A stretch of DNA of 64,000 nt from NCBI RefSeq assembly GCF_001652265.1, contig NZ_LWBS01000220.1, forward strand, positions 240,722 through 304,721, given 5' to 3'. The position numbers and the translations under genes were made by a program. This document shows, in pieces, positions 53,812-62,321 of the stretch (position 1 is the stretch's first letter; every line of letters starts with the position of its first letter). This DNA is from Rhizobium leguminosarum (GTDB lineage: Bacteria; Pseudomonadota; Alphaproteobacteria; Rhizobiales; Rhizobiaceae). The notes under the pieces were generated by a model. That model was not told the DNA's origin and did no database searches. It saw only the letters and a list, made by a program, of their open reading frames with translations.

Positions 53812-53903
53812 CGAAAGTACTAAACCGCGGCGTCGACAAGAAGTGCTCCAGCTGCGGAGGCAGCGGGCAGGTTTTTCGCACGTCAGGAGGCGAGTGGGTT
53901 TGA
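53808..53903 (+). CDS. 31-residue frame with a CxxCxGxG zinc-type motif
   Basis: Starts ATG at 53808, overlapping the previous stop (ATGA), and ends TGA at 53901-53903, overlapping the next ATG (TGATG). It begins MTKVLNRGVDKK and then has CSSCGGSG at residues 13-20, which is the CxxCxGxG pattern of DnaJ-type zinc fingers, and ends in EWV. One motif gives two cysteines, so metal binding would need a dimer or partner. It may be a true small protein, or a translation coupler that carries ribosomes to the next gene. No ribosome site of its own is needed because of the overlap. Confidence 0.45.
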   Translation: MTKVLNRGVDKKCSSCGGSGQVFRTSGGEWV

Positions 53904-54877
53904 TGACGGATCCGAGAATTAGTGTCATCTTTTCGTCCTTCAACGGCGCCAGCAGACGGCTTCAACAGATGCTGGATTCGATGTTGGGGCAAAGCCTTCC
54001 AGTCGAACAATGGGAACTGATTGCCGTCAACAACAACAGTAAAGACGAAACACCGGAGCTTCTCGATCAATATGCAAAGAAGCTTCCAATTGTTGTTGTT
54101 AATCATACCCGCCCAGGCAAATCAGGAGCTATGAACGCAGCTCTGGCGATAGCTCGAGGAGCGCTGATCGTTTTTACGGACGACGACGTCGAGGCAGATG
54201 CGAACTGGTTGAGTTCGATCGCTGCATGCGCGGAGGCGAACCAGGATTTCGGCGTTATCGGCGGCCGAATTCTTCCAAATTGGGAGCACTATCCCCATGG
54301 GGATCCGCTGTTGAACTGGATTCCCATGGGATCAACCTTCGCCATAGCCGACCAGGAATCCAGTGGCCCATGCGACCCGACAAAAATTTGGGGTCCGAAC
54401 ACGACCGTGCGTCGCGAATTGCTTGGCAGCAATGTTCGATTCCGCGAAGATATCGGGCCGCTTCCAGGAGGTCTTTTCGCAATGGGAGAGGATACGGAAA
54501 TTGTCAGCCGCCTATCCCGAAGCGGCGTGAAAACCTATCGGTGCGCTGAGGCCATTGTTCATCATTGGATTCCAGCCTCTAGCGTGACAGAGGCTTGGGT
54601 ACAGAAGCGTGGGGAACGTCTTGGCTATGGAATGCCAGCGCTCTTCGCCGAGGACATTCCAAAAGGTATAAGGATCGGGGGAATCCCCTTAAGAACCTGG
54701 ATCGAGAGCGCCAACTGGGCGGTTCGGGCAGCCCTCCTTTATCCGTTGCCGCGATCAAAGAAGCGGTTCTGGGCCATCTGGAAGTACTATTACATGCGTG
54801 GCTACCGCGCCGGACTTCGCCGATACGCGCCGGCAATAAATCATTCTGGTCGACTAGCGCAGGAGGTCGTGCATTGA
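53903..54877 (+). CDS. Family 2 glycosyltransferase, paralogue A2
   Basis: 324 residues from the ATG at 53903, chosen because it aligns with the start of paralogue A1 (MTDPRISVIFSSFNG against MSDLLVSVLFSSYNG) and has AGGAGG upstream; the frame is open further to 53801. VNNNSKDETPELLDQYAKKL, VFTDDDVEADANWL, MGEDTEIVSRLSRSG, HHWIPASSVTEAWVQKRGER. Nearly the same as A1 in the second half, so probably the same or a closely related linkage. Stop overlaps the next start (TTGA). Confidence 0.82.
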   Translation: MTDPRISVIFSSFNGASRRLQQMLDSMLGQSLPVEQWELIAVNNNSKDETPELLDQYAKKLPIVVVNHTRPGKSGAMNAALAIARGALIVFTDDDVEADANWLSSIAACAEANQDFGVIGGRILPNWEHYPHGDPLLNWIPMGSTFAIADQESSGPCDPTKIWGPNTTVRRELLGSNVRFREDIGPLPGGLFAMGEDTEIVSRLSRSGVKTYRCAEAIVHHWIPASSVTEAWVQKRGERLGYGMPALFAEDIPKGIRIGGIPLRTWIESANWAVRAALLYPLPRSKKRFWAIWKYYYMRGYRAGLRRYAPAINHSGRLAQEVVH

Positions 54878-55758
54878 AATTATCGGTGCTTATCAACAAT
54901 TTCAATTACGGCCAGTATTTGCGCCCATGCATCGACAGTGTTCTGTCGCAGGTCTATCCCGACTTCGAAGTGATCGTGGTCGACGATGGCTCCACCGATG
55001 ATTCCCAAGAGATTCTTGCTTCCTATGGAGAGCGGATCCTGACCGTATTGAAGGAAAATGGTGGCCAGGCATCGAGCTTCAATGCGGGTTTTGCGGCCGC
55101 AAGCGGCGATATCCTCTTTCTCCTCGATGCCGATGATGCGTTTCTGCCCGGCAAACTTGCTCGTATCGCCGAGATCTACGATCGCAACGAGATCGACTGG
55201 TGCTTCGACCGGGTGACGACCGAGGAAAGCGACCAGCCTCCTGCAGAGCTGCAAGTGACACTGTTCGACAAGCGGGACACGCTTCGCAGGGGCGGCTTTC
55301 CCTCGCTTCCGGTTCCGACATCGGGCTTGAGCTTCCGCCGCAATCTGCTGTCCCAGATACTGCCGATGTCCGTCGCGACAGACGTCGTCCTCAGCGACAA
55401 TTATATCAAGTTTGCCGCTGCCTTTCTCGGCCGCGGCGCCATCGTCGAAACACCGCTGACGTTTCAGCGCATTCATGCGTCGAACCGCTACACGGGCACA
55501 AGCAGGGCAAAGACACTGCGCCCGCGGATCATGATCGCGACTGGGCTCGAACTGGCACGCCGCTATGACGGGCTGCAGGCACTCGGCAAGAGCCTCGTGG
55601 CCGGCGGAATTGCCGAAACGACATCGCTTCTGAAGCTCCGGGGCGAAGCTCGCAACACGGTGGCCGGCGGTCCGTTCGGCGATGCTGCCGCGACCGAAGT
55701 GGCCTTGATGGCGGCGCGCAAGCGTTTGGGAAATATGCTGCGGCGAGGACAGTCATGA
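54874..55758 (+). CDS. Family 2 glycosyltransferase
   Basis: 294 residues from a TTG at 54874: AGGAGG lies 7 bases before it, it overlaps the previous stop (TTGA), and the same TTG start is preserved in the truncated copy at 52695. LKLSVLINNFNYGQYLRPCI, VVVDDGSTDDSQEILASYGE, FLLDADDAFLPGKLARI. The longer open frame back to 54595 lies within the previous gene and is not used. Part of the EPS glycosyltransferase set. Confidence 0.82.
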   Translation: MKLSVLINNFNYGQYLRPCIDSVLSQVYPDFEVIVVDDGSTDDSQEILASYGERILTVLKENGGQASSFNAGFAAASGDILFLLDADDAFLPGKLARIAEIYDRNEIDWCFDRVTTEESDQPPAELQVTLFDKRDTLRRGGFPSLPVPTSGLSFRRNLLSQILPMSVATDVVLSDNYIKFAAAFLGRGAIVETPLTFQRIHASNRYTGTSRAKTLRPRIMIATGLELARRYDGLQALGKSLVAGGIAETTSLLKLRGEARNTVAGGPFGDAAATEVALMAARKRLGNMLRRGQS

Positions 55759-56735
55759 ATCAGCAACAGACTTTTCCGCATTCATCCGTCGGCGCAGAAG
55801 CAGGCGCCGCACCGCTGAATATCGCCGTCGGCGTGCTGACCTATCGACGCCTCGACGGGATCGCCAAGCTGCTTGACGTGATGACCCGCCAGGTCAGGCA
55901 TCCGGATCGTCCCTATCATCTCACCATGGTGATCGTAGACAATGATGCAGCCGGCAGCGCAAGGGCCACGGTGGAGGGCTTTGGCCAGACAGGCGCCTAC
56001 GACCTGATCTACGTTATCGAATCAAACCAGGGCATACCCTTTGCGCGCAACCGCGCGATGGATTCAGCGCCTCCCGGCACCGACCTTTTCTGCTTTCTCG
56101 ACGATGACGAATGGCCGGTCGACGGCTGGCTGGACGCGATGCTGGAGACACGGGAGAAAAACCGCGCCGATTGCGTCTACGGTCCCGTCCAGCCGGTCTA
56201 TCCGGAAAACCCGCCGGAATATTTCATCAAGGCGAGAGTCTTCGAGCGCAAAAAGAACAAGGACGGTCAGCGTATCGGTTATGCGGCCTCGAACAACGTC
56301 ATGTTCGACTATCCCCTGATCCGCTCATGGAATCTGCGTTTTGAAGAGAAGATGCGCTTCACCGGAGGCACGGATTATCTCTTCTTCAATCAGGCCATCC
56401 GTCGTGGCATGCAGGTTTTCTGGGCTGATAAGGCGCTTGTCTATGATATCGTTCCCGCCAACCGGATGACCTGGAAATGGGTGCTGCAAAGACAATACCG
56501 GCTCGGAAATACCTTTGCAGTCAGTGAGGTTCTGCATGGCAACCTCAAGCGCCGAGCCTTTCGCGCGGTTTATGGAGCGACGAGGGTCATACTGGGACTG
56601 GCCATGCTGCCGGCGATTTTGATTTCACCCTATTGGGGCATGCGAGCTCTCACCCACGTTCTGCGCGGTGCTGGCATGGTCAACGGAATTCTCGGACACG
56701 CGTATCAGGAATACAAACCCAATGCCGCCCACTGA
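55755..56735 (+). CDS. pssC: Family 2 glycosyltransferase (PssC-like)
   Basis: 326 residues; ATGA overlap with the previous gene. NIAVGVLTYRRLDGIAKLLD, IVDNDAAGSARATVEGF, IPFARNRAMDSA, FLDDDEWPVDGWLDAML and AASNNVMFDYPLIRSWNLRF with FTGGTDYLFF as the later acidic site. PssC adds a glucuronic acid early in R. leguminosarum EPS; the gene precedes the pssD/pssE pair here, as expected. The name is from position and size. Confidence 0.72.
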   Translation: MNQQQTFPHSSVGAEAGAAPLNIAVGVLTYRRLDGIAKLLDVMTRQVRHPDRPYHLTMVIVDNDAAGSARATVEGFGQTGAYDLIYVIESNQGIPFARNRAMDSAPPGTDLFCFLDDDEWPVDGWLDAMLETREKNRADCVYGPVQPVYPENPPEYFIKARVFERKKNKDGQRIGYAASNNVMFDYPLIRSWNLRFEEKMRFTGGTDYLFFNQAIRRGMQVFWADKALVYDIVPANRMTWKWVLQRQYRLGNTFAVSEVLHGNLKRRAFRAVYGATRVILGLAMLPAILISPYWGMRALTHVLRGAGMVNGILGHAYQEYKPNAAH

Positions 56736-56948
56736 TATTGCTTGCGGGAGCGCCTCGAATGAGTTTCGGCCCTTTTTTTGTTCAAGACGAAAACATCCTG
56801 TGGTTAACCGGCCGTCCATGAATTTCAAAGCTTCGACCAACCAAACCAAAAATGGGTACACTTCTATTGAATTATCGCGGCACAGCCGCAGTTTGAACAG
56901 AACGGTTTTGCGCTATTATCATCGGTCAAATATAGGAGATGCCTGTCT

Positions 56949-57407
56949 ATGGCTGAGAAAAAATTGAAGGTTCTCGCTGCCTCGTCAGGAGGCGGCCATT
57001 GGGAACAGCTGATGGCCATGCGCGGCGCATTCGAGGGCTGCGATATTGTCTTTGCAACGACCATCCCAGGGCTGCTTGCCAAATACGACATTCGCGACGG
57101 CCTGGTGCTTCCCGATTGCAGCCGCGACTCGATCACAATGTCGATCCGGTGCTTTTTCAGCGCCTTCTCCATCGTCATCAAGCAGAGGCCAGACGTCATC
57201 ATCTCGACCGGCGCCGCACCCGGACTTTTTTGCCTGCTTGCCGGCAAATTGATGGGCAAGCGAACGATCTGGATCGATAGCGTCGCCAATGTCGAGAAGC
57301 TCTCCCTATCGGGAAAATTGGCTGGCCATATTGCGACGCTCTGGCTCACGCAATGGCAGCATCTTTCACGGCCGGATGGCCCCCATTACGCAGGAGCCGT
57401 CCTTTGA
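56949..57407 (+). CDS. pssD: Alg14-like glycosyltransferase subunit (PssD-like)
   Basis: 152 residues, the size of PssD. KLKVLAASSGGGHWEQLMAM, FATTIPGLLAKYD and SIVIKQRPDVIISTGAAPGL, FCLLAGKLMGKRTIWIDSVA are the Alg14-type membrane-anchoring acceptor half of a two-part glycosyltransferase. With the next gene it should transfer glucuronic acid to the lipid-linked glucose in EPS synthesis. Overlaps the next start (TTGA). Confidence 0.85.
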   Translation: MAEKKLKVLAASSGGGHWEQLMAMRGAFEGCDIVFATTIPGLLAKYDIRDGLVLPDCSRDSITMSIRCFFSAFSIVIKQRPDVIISTGAAPGLFCLLAGKLMGKRTIWIDSVANVEKLSLSGKLAGHIATLWLTQWQHLSRPDGPHYAGAVL

Positions 57408-57880
57408 TTCTCGTCACCGTCGGAACGCAGCTGCCATTCGATCGCCTCGTCAAGGCCGTCGACACCTTCGCAACGGAACTGTCCAAACCGGTTCTGGCAC
57501 AGATCGGCAGGGGCAGCTACACGCCACAGAACATGAAGTGGATCAAGAATATCGAGCCGAAGGACTTTGATAAGGTCTTTCGCGATGCAACCATCATCGT
57601 CTCTCATGCGGGAATTGGCACTGTGCTGACGGCCAAGCGTTTTGGGAAGCCGATCATACTTGTTCCCCGGAAGGCCGCTCTCGGCGAGCACCGAAACGAT
57701 CATCAGCTTGCCACGGTAGGCCAGCTCGCGGGCCGGCCGGGCATCTATGTCGCGCATACCGATGACGATCTCAAAAACTATCTCCTCGAAGATCTGGATA
57801 GTCCGTCTCACGAAGATTCGTCTGAGGCCGGCCGGGCTTCGCTGGTCAATTACTTGAAAAATTATATTGCCGCCGTCTGA
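57404..57880 (+). CDS. pssE: Alg13-like glycosyltransferase subunit (PssE-like)
   Basis: 158 residues from a TTG at 57404, with AGGAG 8 bases before it; an in-frame ATG at 57353 lies inside pssD. ILVTVGTQLPFDRLVKAVDT at the start and IIVSHAGIGTVLTAKRFGKP then IILVPRKAALGEHRNDHQLA hold the UDP-sugar site of Alg13/MurG-type enzymes. It is the catalytic partner of PssD. Last gene of the plus-strand EPS series. Confidence 0.87.
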   Translation: MILVTVGTQLPFDRLVKAVDTFATELSKPVLAQIGRGSYTPQNMKWIKNIEPKDFDKVFRDATIIVSHAGIGTVLTAKRFGKPIILVPRKAALGEHRNDHQLATVGQLAGRPGIYVAHTDDDLKNYLLEDLDSPSHEDSSEAGRASLVNYLKNYIAAV

Positions 57881-57888
57881 ACCCGGAA

Positions 57889-57921
57889 GCCGTCACGGAT
57901 TGTGACGGGCATGTGAGAGAA
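57889..57921. terminator. Terminator between the converging EPS and secretion units
   Basis: CCGTCAC (57889-57895) pairs with GTGACGG (57901-57907). A second short hairpin GAGAAT/ATTCTC around TTTTC follows and overlaps the end of the SGNH gene. Likely works in both directions. Confidence 0.6.
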
Positions 57922-57925
57922 TTTT

Positions 57926-58621
57926 TCATTCTCCGCAGTTGTTGCCGGCTATGCGTTTGACGAGTTCAGGCGTGATGATTTTAGAGGCGATGTCGGGCAG
58001 AGGATGCGCGCCATCAGGAATTGCCGTGACCAGATCATCCGGCGTAAGACGCTCCCAGTTGGGCCGGTGGTCGACAAACTCCAGGCCCCGTTTTTGCGCC
58101 TCCGCCTGATGTGCCGAGATGTAGCTGTCGACAAAGGGGCGGATCAGCCCACGTAATCCTGAAAACGGATTCATGGCCATGACGACAATCCGCGCTTGCG
58201 GCAGGCGCTGCCGAAGCCGGTCGAGGATGTCGCCGATATTCTTTCGGCTTTGCGCAAGCGACACGAACCGATGCAGCGTTGCGTCGTTGGCGTAGAGCTC
58301 AATCAGGATGATATCCGGCTGCTCGGCAACGACGCGATTGATCTGGGTCAGAGCCCACAGCGACGTTTCACCGCTTTTCGCAACACTATCGACCTTCACA
58401 GGCCGGTGCAGGCAGGCTGCAAGCTCCGTCTCAAGGGCAGGCTGCCATCCTCCGCGGGCCGTCAAGGATGTTCCGAAGGCCACTATTTTCAGCGGCGGAG
58501 GACTATCGGCATAACCGTTTTTGGTCGCTGAAAGCATCACCAGACACGCCAGAAACAGAACCAGTCCACAAGCCGGTCGCCTCTCAATTGGCGCCGCTCG
58601 CCAAAGCTGCAAACATATCAT
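57926..58621 (-). CDS. SGNH/GDSL-family hydrolase
   Basis: 231 residues from the ATG at 58621, which opens a signal peptide (GLVLFLACLVMLSATKNGYA); the frame is open to 58723. SGNH blocks: IVAFGTSLTARGGWQPALE (block I, Ser in GTSLT), ALTQINRVVAEQPDIILIEL, YANDAT (block III variant, Asn), and DGAHPLPD (block V, Asp and His). Expected to be a periplasmic esterase, perhaps removing acetyl groups from EPS. It follows prsE in the same direction by about 150 bases. Confidence 0.75.
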   Translation of the reverse strand: MICLQLWRAAPIERRPACGLVLFLACLVMLSATKNGYADSPPPLKIVAFGTSLTARGGWQPALETELAACLHRPVKVDSVAKSGETSLWALTQINRVVAEQPDIILIELYANDATLHRFVSLAQSRKNIGDILDRLRQRLPQARIVVMAMNPFSGLRGLIRPFVDSYISAHQAEAQKRGLEFVDHRPNWERLTPDDLVTAIPDGAHPLPDIASKIITPELVKRIAGNNCGE

Positions 58622-58768
58622 AGGGAGACCCTGCAGCAGGCTTGAGACAATTTCGTGAAATGGAAGCTCATACCTCTGTTCAAGCGCCACGAAATAACCC
58701 AACCCCAACCCGGCGAATGACAACGGCTGCTTTAAGACGTGGGGCTCCTAACGCGAAACAGCCGCCAA

Positions 58769-60076
58769 TCACTCCTGACGAAATACGTGCTGCATCTGAT
58801 CGGTCAGAGGCTTGGTGAGATAGGATATAACCGTCCGGTCGCCGATCTTGATAAAGACCTCCGCCGGCATGCCGGGATAGAGCTTTATTGTCTTCATCCT
58901 GGCGATGCTTTCAGCTTTCGGCTTGACGCGCAGGGGATAGTAGCTAATGCCCGTGCGCTCATCCTTGACGATATCAGGGGCGATAGAGGTAATCTCACCG
59001 CTCACATCAGGCGTCGTGCGTTGATCGAAAGCGCTGAAACGCACATCGACGGACTGACCGACGTGAACCTGATCAATGTCGCGGGTGGCAACTTTCGCCT
59101 CGACCGTAAGCTCGTTGTTTTCGGGCACGACGAGCATCAGCGTCTGACCAGGATCAATGACGCCATTGACGGTGTGAACCGAAAGTTCGTGAACTCGTCC
59201 GGTCAGCGGCGCGGTAATGTCCAGACGGTGCAGCTGATCGAGCGCGGTTCCGCGGCGCTCTTCATATTCGGCTATCTGCGCCTCGACGTCGGTCAGGTCC
59301 TTTGCGATCTCCGAACGACGATCCTCGTCGAGCTGGATCGACTGGCGATCGATCTCGATTGCCTTGCCCTCGGCCTCCGCCTTTGCTGCAATTTCCTGGC
59401 CGCTGTTGCCCTGGAGATCGGCACGTGCCCGCTTGAGCTGATTCAAACGCTGAAGCGTGACCAGCCCCTTCTTATAGAGCACATCAATGCCTCCAAGCTC
59501 CTCTTCGATCAAGCCCAGGGAATCATTGGTGGCGTTGATCTGAACGACCAACCCCTTTACCTGTTCGGCCAGCTGATCCTTGCGCGATGCCAGCTGGCTC
59601 TTCATCCCGATAAGCGCCGACCTGCGACTGTCGAACAACTTCTGCTCGCCATCGAGAAGCTTCTGCGCGGAGGTGCTGGATGTCAGATCGGTGATGTTTT
59701 CCTCGACCTCGAACGATTCGGCGCCGATCCGTTCCGCCTTCAGACGGGCACGGCGAGCATAAAGCTGAGCGAGCGTGCTTTCGACAATCGAGAGGTTCGC
59801 TCTGGTCGTCGTTCCATCGAGCCGGATCAGGACCTGCCCTGCCGTCACATGGTCGTTTTCGGAGACCAGCAATTCCGACACGATACCACCTGTCAGGTGC
59901 TGGATCTTCTTTACATCGCCGTCGACGACGATCACGCCCTCGCCGATGACTGCACTCGAAAGCTCTGACGTCGCCGCCCAACCGCCAATGCCGCAAACGA
60001 GGGCTATCGACAACACACCGACAACGGCAACATGTCGATTGAGGGAGCGTTTCGATTCACTGATAACCTTGCTCAC
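58769..60076 (-). CDS. prsE: Type I secretion membrane-fusion protein (PrsE-like)
   Basis: 435 residues. One N-terminal membrane helix (about 15-35), then the HlyD-type hairpin: VIVVDGDVKKIQHLTGGIVS and ELLVSENDHVTAGQVLIRLD at the lipoyl half, long coiled coil (about 95-270), then LTGRVHELSVHTVNGVIDPG and GMPAEVFIKIGDRTVISYL at the C-terminus. PrsE bridges the ABC protein PrsD to an outer-membrane channel and exports glycanases and Rap proteins in R. leguminosarum. 15 bases after prsD. Confidence 0.9.
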   Translation of the reverse strand: MSKVISESKRSLNRHVAVVGVLSIALVCGIGGWAATSELSSAVIGEGVIVVDGDVKKIQHLTGGIVSELLVSENDHVTAGQVLIRLDGTTTRANLSIVESTLAQLYARRARLKAERIGAESFEVEENITDLTSSTSAQKLLDGEQKLFDSRRSALIGMKSQLASRKDQLAEQVKGLVVQINATNDSLGLIEEELGGIDVLYKKGLVTLQRLNQLKRARADLQGNSGQEIAAKAEAEGKAIEIDRQSIQLDEDRRSEIAKDLTDVEAQIAEYEERRGTALDQLHRLDITAPLTGRVHELSVHTVNGVIDPGQTLMLVVPENNELTVEAKVATRDIDQVHVGQSVDVRFSAFDQRTTPDVSGEITSIAPDIVKDERTGISYYPLRVKPKAESIARMKTIKLYPGMPAEVFIKIGDRTVISYLTKPLTDQMQHVFRQE

Positions 60077-60091
60077 AATCTTCCTTCTGGC

Positions 60092-61858
60092 CTATTCGGC
60101 CGCATTCATGCCGTCAACGACGACTTTAAGCTGAGCCACGCGCTCGGCAATCGGCGTACGCGCCGCTTCCGGCCGGCTGACCCTTGCCAGAACTTCCTCT
60201 TTGGGACCGAACGCGATCATACGGCCTTCCTGCATCATCAGCACGAAGTCGCAGACCGCCAGAACGCCGGACCGATGTGCGATGACAACAACAATGCCGC
60301 CGCGCGCCCGCACGCTCATGATCGCGGCACTCAGCGCCCGCTCGCCTTCTTCATCGAGATTGGAGTTCGGTTCGTCGAGCACGACGAGGAATGGTTCGCC
60401 GTAAAGCGCTCTTGCAAGCGCGATACGCTGTCTCTGGCCTGCCGAAAGCGCAGCACCGCCTTCGCCGATTTCGGTTTCGTAACCGTTCGGTAGACGAAGT
60501 ATAAGATCGTGAACACGCGCCGCCCTCGCTGCGGCAACCACGACCTCGGGCGACATCTCCTTCGCGAAACGGCAGATATTCTGCGCGACGGTCCCCGAGA
60601 AAAGCTCCACATCCTGCGGGAGATAACCGATATGCCGGCCAAGTGCGTCGCCGTCCCACTGATCCAGCGCAGCTCCATCGAGACGAATGGATCCTCTGAC
60701 GGTCGGCCAGATGCCCATCATCGCCCGTGCCAACGACGACTTGCCCGAGGCACTATAACCAATGACCCCAAGCGCGCTGCCCGCCCTCAAGCCGAAGCTG
60801 ACATCGGAGATGACCAGGCGCTGGCCCGCCGGCGGTCCGCTCGCCAAGCCCTCGACAGTGACTTGCTTGGTAGGAGCCGCGAGCGCCAGGGGGGCTGGAA
60901 TCTCAGGAATGGTTTTAAGCAGGCTCGAAAGCCGCGCCCAGCTCTGCTGAGCAGAAACGAAACCACGCCAATTTCCAATCGCCGCTTCGACAGGCGCCAA
61001 GGCGCGCGAGGTCAATATCGAGCCCGCGATGATAATTCCCGAAGAGGCCTGCCCTTGAATGACCAGGATTGCGCCGGTCGCGAGCGTTCCCGATTGCAAA
61101 GCAATACGGAAAATCTTCGACAAGGTCGCATATCCGTTGCCGACATCCGATGCCTGCCGAGTGATCGTCCGGTATTCACTGTTCTTGCGGTCCCAGATTT
61201 CGGCCATCGTGCCTGCCATGCCCATGGCGTGAATAACCTCGGAGTTGCGGATCGAGGTCTGCGCGAAGGCATTCCGCATATTGGCGGAGTCAGACTGCTT
61301 TTTTGAGAGCGTACGCGTTCCCTGATTGGTCATGAACGTCAGGATGGCGAGAACCAGCGATCCACCGATCGCGATATATCCGATCGCCGGATGAAAGAGG
61401 AAGCAGATCACGATATAGAACGGCAACCAGGGCAGATCGAACATCGCTGTCGGGCCCATACCGGACAGGAAGGTTCTGATCTGGTCGAAGTCGCGCAACG
61501 GCTGAAGCCCGTCGCCGCCGATTTTGACCTTCAACGGAGCCTTGATCAGCGCGCGGAACACACGTCCGTTCACCATCTCGTCAAGCGCACCGGCAACACG
61601 CACAAGCATCCTGCTTCGCAGAACCTCGAACGCTCCTTGAAAACAGTAAAGCATTAACGCAAGTATTTCCAGGACAGCCAGCGAAGGTATACTTTTACTA
61701 GGGATGACCCGGTCATACACCTCAAGCATAAAAAATGAACTTGTAAGGTATAGGATATTAATAAGCGCGCTTGCTATTCCAATGAAAACAAGCCCCCCCT
61801 TGCATTTCCTTAATGCTTTGGATGGCTCGCTGACATCAGCTGCTGAATTCTGAAACAC
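60092..61858 (-). CDS. prsD: Type I secretion ABC transporter (PrsD-like)
   Basis: 588 residues. Membrane domain (about 25-300), then ATPase: Walker A GYSASGKSS (about 367-375), signature LSAGQRQRIALARAL (about 471), Walker B LVVLDEPNSNLD, H-loop VIAHRSG. PrsD drives export of proteins lacking a signal peptide, with the recognition signal at the substrate's C-terminus or repeats. Its upstream neighbour on the same strand codes for a likely substrate, as in R. leguminosarum where plyA adjoins prsDE. Confidence 0.92.
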   Translation of the reverse strand: MFQNSAADVSEPSKALRKCKGGLVFIGIASALINILYLTSSFFMLEVYDRVIPSKSIPSLAVLEILALMLYCFQGAFEVLRSRMLVRVAGALDEMVNGRVFRALIKAPLKVKIGGDGLQPLRDFDQIRTFLSGMGPTAMFDLPWLPFYIVICFLFHPAIGYIAIGGSLVLAILTFMTNQGTRTLSKKQSDSANMRNAFAQTSIRNSEVIHAMGMAGTMAEIWDRKNSEYRTITRQASDVGNGYATLSKIFRIALQSGTLATGAILVIQGQASSGIIIAGSILTSRALAPVEAAIGNWRGFVSAQQSWARLSSLLKTIPEIPAPLALAAPTKQVTVEGLASGPPAGQRLVISDVSFGLRAGSALGVIGYSASGKSSLARAMMGIWPTVRGSIRLDGAALDQWDGDALGRHIGYLPQDVELFSGTVAQNICRFAKEMSPEVVVAAARAARVHDLILRLPNGYETEIGEGGAALSAGQRQRIALARALYGEPFLVVLDEPNSNLDEEGERALSAAIMSVRARGGIVVVIAHRSGVLAVCDFVLMMQEGRMIAFGPKEEVLARVSRPEAARTPIAERVAQLKVVVDGMNAAE

Positions 61859-62321
61859 GAAATAATCCCTCTCTTACCGCATCGCACGAAAGCAAATATG
61901 CCGGCGCACACTCCAGCTCCGGGTCCATCACGCCCGATCAATGACACGACTGCCTTGGACCCCCGACACTGGCGCCGGACCCGCTTGCAAGCCCACGACC
62001 TATTACATGAATCCAACCAAAAAGTGGCCAAAAACTCCAATTTATAACGAGCGGTTTCAGGGATTCTGACTTGACGCTACGCTAAATATACCAACCTAAG
62101 CAAGTGAAAATCGCAAATTACCCAACAACGGCGCAGAGAGATGAACGTATCGCGCGCATATGCGCGACGTCTACTGGGGCGTCAACTATAAATTCAATCT
62201 ATAGTTCATTTTTCTATGAGCGGCGGAACTATTTTTTTATCCGCGCCTTCGACCGCCGACACCCCTTCATCATCAAGCTTTCAGATGTTGAACAGCGGGC
62301 CGGCGCTCTCTTTGGCGTGAT
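61859..62321. other. Intergenic stretch between prsD and the PlyA-like gene
   Basis: About 460 bases, more AT-rich than the flanks around 62040-62240. No convincing gene on either strand. It presumably holds the prsD promoter; no clear -35/-10 pair could be fixed by eye. Confidence 0.45.

Noticed and set aside
54595..54873. 93-codon N-terminal extension of the GT2 at 54874
   Set aside because: It lies fully inside paralogue A2; the TTG at 54874 has AGGAGG, stop overlap and a conserved counterpart at 52695.
58739..59968. 409-codon plus-strand frame opposite prsE
   Set aside because: Shadow of a canonical membrane-fusion protein; no ribosome site and no recognisable domain.
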